Shown: positions 63,601 through 64,000 of the stretch, piece after piece
Position numbering within the stretch: position 1 is the stretch's first letter
How the letters are laid out: every line of letters starts with the position of its first letter
From: Lineus longissimus
Lineage: Eukaryota; Nemertea; Pilidiophora; Heteronemertea; Lineidae
Direction of reading: 5' to 3'
DNA: 64,000 bases
Assembly (NCBI RefSeq): GCF_910592395.1
Contig: NC_088310.1
Span: 8,315,501 to 8,379,500 of the forward strand
Translations under genes and position numbers: made by a program
The notes under the pieces: generated by a model
Told to the model about the DNA's origin: nothing
What the model saw: the letters and a program-made list of their open reading frames with translations, nothing else
Database searches by the model: none

Positions 63601-63896
63601 TCAAGGCCCTTATCAAATATTTCGTTGTATGATATTTCTATATTGACTATTTCTTCAAATTGTTCCTATTCCAGTCGGACGCAGTCCCCCAGTTTAAGTA
63701 TGAGCACATCTGGTGTGTTACGGTACCAGACCCCACCTCATCTCCCGCAGTCCCCAATGGACATGCCGAACATCATCCCGGGGACCCCAGTCTCCACGAA
63801 TGTCTCCATGATGAACGATAGTGTGTCCGAGTGCGGGGAACCCCTCACACCTGACATCTGTATGGAGCATATCTGGACGGAGCAGGCAACTGGACG
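60479..63896 (+). CDS. ANAPC1: ANAPC1 (APC1), N-terminal seven coding exons
   Basis: APC1 is the largest scaffold of the anaphase-promoting complex, the ubiquitin ligase that drives mitotic exit. Exons: 60479-60646, 60783-60941, 61711-61881, 62121-62200, 62691-62919, 63045-63289 and 63675-63896; the gene continues beyond the window. Segments match the family in order: DTQDFVPFGREHHVHHPG, EELYIKDDTVIWSRG, a CIQLDNCLHVF...SGKEYIAALPFQV block of the N-terminal beta-propeller, LFSLMHPLDEVAPVV, VHSVWSLRKAK, then a Ser-rich disordered loop (in human APC1 this loop is phosphorylated and controls CDC20 binding), and LTPDICMEHIWTEQ. Start chosen at 60479 because it gives the conserved N-terminus. Confidence 0.96.
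60783..60941 (+). CDS. ANAPC1: ANAPC1 coding exon 2
   Basis: It encodes AECWKLQSCTGEKCEPCDEE then LYIKDDTVIWSRGSVGSSRT, part of the N-terminal beta-propeller. Phase 0 in and out; acceptor TTTTACAG, donor GTGGGT. Confidence 0.94.
61140..61665. repeat. About 41-bp tandem repeat with 123-bp higher-order period
   Basis: Around a dozen units share AAAGTTCAGTTTGTGGTGG-like and CTCCTACCTGAAGGTAG-like blocks. Three unit types recur in the same order (TGTGTGTCC, GTTCTCCTACCAAAAGG, GATCTCC...GAGGTTCGCC), giving a higher-order repeat of about 123 bp. It fills most of ANAPC1 intron 2. Confidence 0.92.
61711..61881 (+). CDS. ANAPC1: ANAPC1 coding exon 3
   Basis: It encodes VMWCSFVLPKGQEDGEEGIV, an acidic loop, and CIQLDNCLHVFVNSGKEYIA with ALPFQ. 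Phase 0 in and out; acceptor AATTCAG, donor GTGAGT. Confidence 0.96.
62121..62200 (+). CDS. ANAPC1: ANAPC1 coding exon 4
   Basis: It encodes VARVWEMKNGLLLERAPTQA and EVVASK. V..VW..K.GLL.ER is a conserved APC1 blade. Phase 0 in, phase 2 out, donor GTAAGT. Confidence 0.95.
62243..62330 (+). mobile_element. tRNA-like SINE head in ANAPC1 intron
   Basis: GATGGCCTAGTGGTGGGTGT (A box region) followed by GTCAAGGTTTCAGACC (decayed B box) at tRNA-like spacing. The body and the 3' edge are not clear. Confidence 0.5.
62691..62919 (+). CDS. ANAPC1: ANAPC1 coding exon 5
   Basis: It encodes DPQTLPILFSLMHPLDEVAP, QFMADQSQQIVFTSESPSLV and GVHSVWSLRKAKPE. Phase 2 in. The best in-frame end is GAG followed by GCGAGT, a GC donor; a weaker GT alternative (CCCA|GTGAAA, near 62961) would add about 14 residues. 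Confidence 0.93.
63045..63289 (+). CDS. ANAPC1: ANAPC1 coding exon 6: Ser-rich loop
   Basis: It encodes EAFFTSVAISDTMTMSALPS, then a Ser/Pro-rich loop containing SHSKLTLSSQSPSMSPL, ending SPGISHLAIR. Acceptor TTTCAG, donor GTCAGT, phase 0 in, phase 2 out. The frame stays open past this donor to 63446 and includes a second copy of the SHSKLTL segment, so the exon may be longer in some transcripts. Confidence 0.85.
63159..63356. repeat. ANAPC1: 17-codon duplication in the ANAPC1 Ser-rich loop
   Basis: Bases 63159-63209 and 63306-63356 encode the same 17 residues, SHSKLTLSSQSPSMSPL, 147 bp (49 codons) apart in the same frame. All seven visible base differences are synonymous third-position changes. 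Confidence 0.9.
63675..63896 (+). CDS. ANAPC1: ANAPC1 coding exon 7
   Basis: It encodes RTQSPSLSMSTSGVLRYQTP, more Ser/Pro loop, and GEPLTPDICMEHIWTEQATG. P.LCI.H.WTE is conserved in APC1. Acceptor ATTCCAG, donor GTGAGT, phase 2 in and out. The gene continues off the window. Confidence 0.94.
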
Positions 63897-64000
63897 GTGA
63901 GTCAAGGAGAGTTGGGCTCAAAATGTCAGCGATCTTTTTAAAATAGGGGCGAGTGTTCGAGTGTCATGTCAATGATGTCATTCTCAAAGCTGTATCCTTC

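Overview
The window is animal nuclear DNA. Genes are split into short exons with GT-AG introns, the proteins are metazoan, and the introns are full of minisatellites, MITEs, SINE-like units and a tyrosine-recombinase retrotransposon. The repeat types (a GCTCACCT hairpin element with (GTC)n, CAGTGGAACC-type terminal repeats, a DIRS element) fit a marine invertebrate such as a lophotrochozoan or cephalochordate. The species cannot be fixed from the sequence.

Layout. (1) 1-10250: no supportable exon; diverged duplications and a 963-bp TTAA-flanked element. It is probably intron or 5' flank of the next gene. (2) 10251-42518, plus strand: the C-terminal 1,087 codons of a SIPA1L (SPAR) family Rap GTPase-activating protein in 19 exons: second half of the RapGAP domain, linker, PDZ domain, long Ser-rich region, C-terminal coiled coil and stop. 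The 5' exons lie outside the window or were not found. (3) 31655-38213: a DIRS-like retrotransposon in a SIPA1L intron, same orientation, with gag-like ORF, RT/RNase H ORF, a tyrosine recombinase ORF with one frameshift, near-identical inverted terminal repeats and an internal complementary region. (4) 42519-48744: 3' UTR and intergenic DNA rich in tandem repeats. (5) 48745-50099, plus strand: two exons of an unrecognised gene, either a 102-residue protein or the tail of a longer one. (6) 50984-58938, minus strand: complete coding sequence of ESF1, a nucleolar pre-rRNA processing factor (804 codons, 13 coding exons). (7) 60479-63896, plus strand: first seven coding exons of ANAPC1, the largest anaphase-promoting complex subunit, running off the window end.

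ESF1 and ANAPC1 are head to head with 1.5 kb between start codons, suggesting a shared promoter. ESF1 and the unknown gene are tail to tail with poly(A) signals about 30 bp apart. The three recognised genes have unrelated roles (Rap signalling and cytoskeleton, ribosome biogenesis, cell-cycle ubiquitination); nothing suggests they act as one system. Most of the unusual content is in the repeats: several have copied splice donors, exon pieces or transcription-factor-like motifs.
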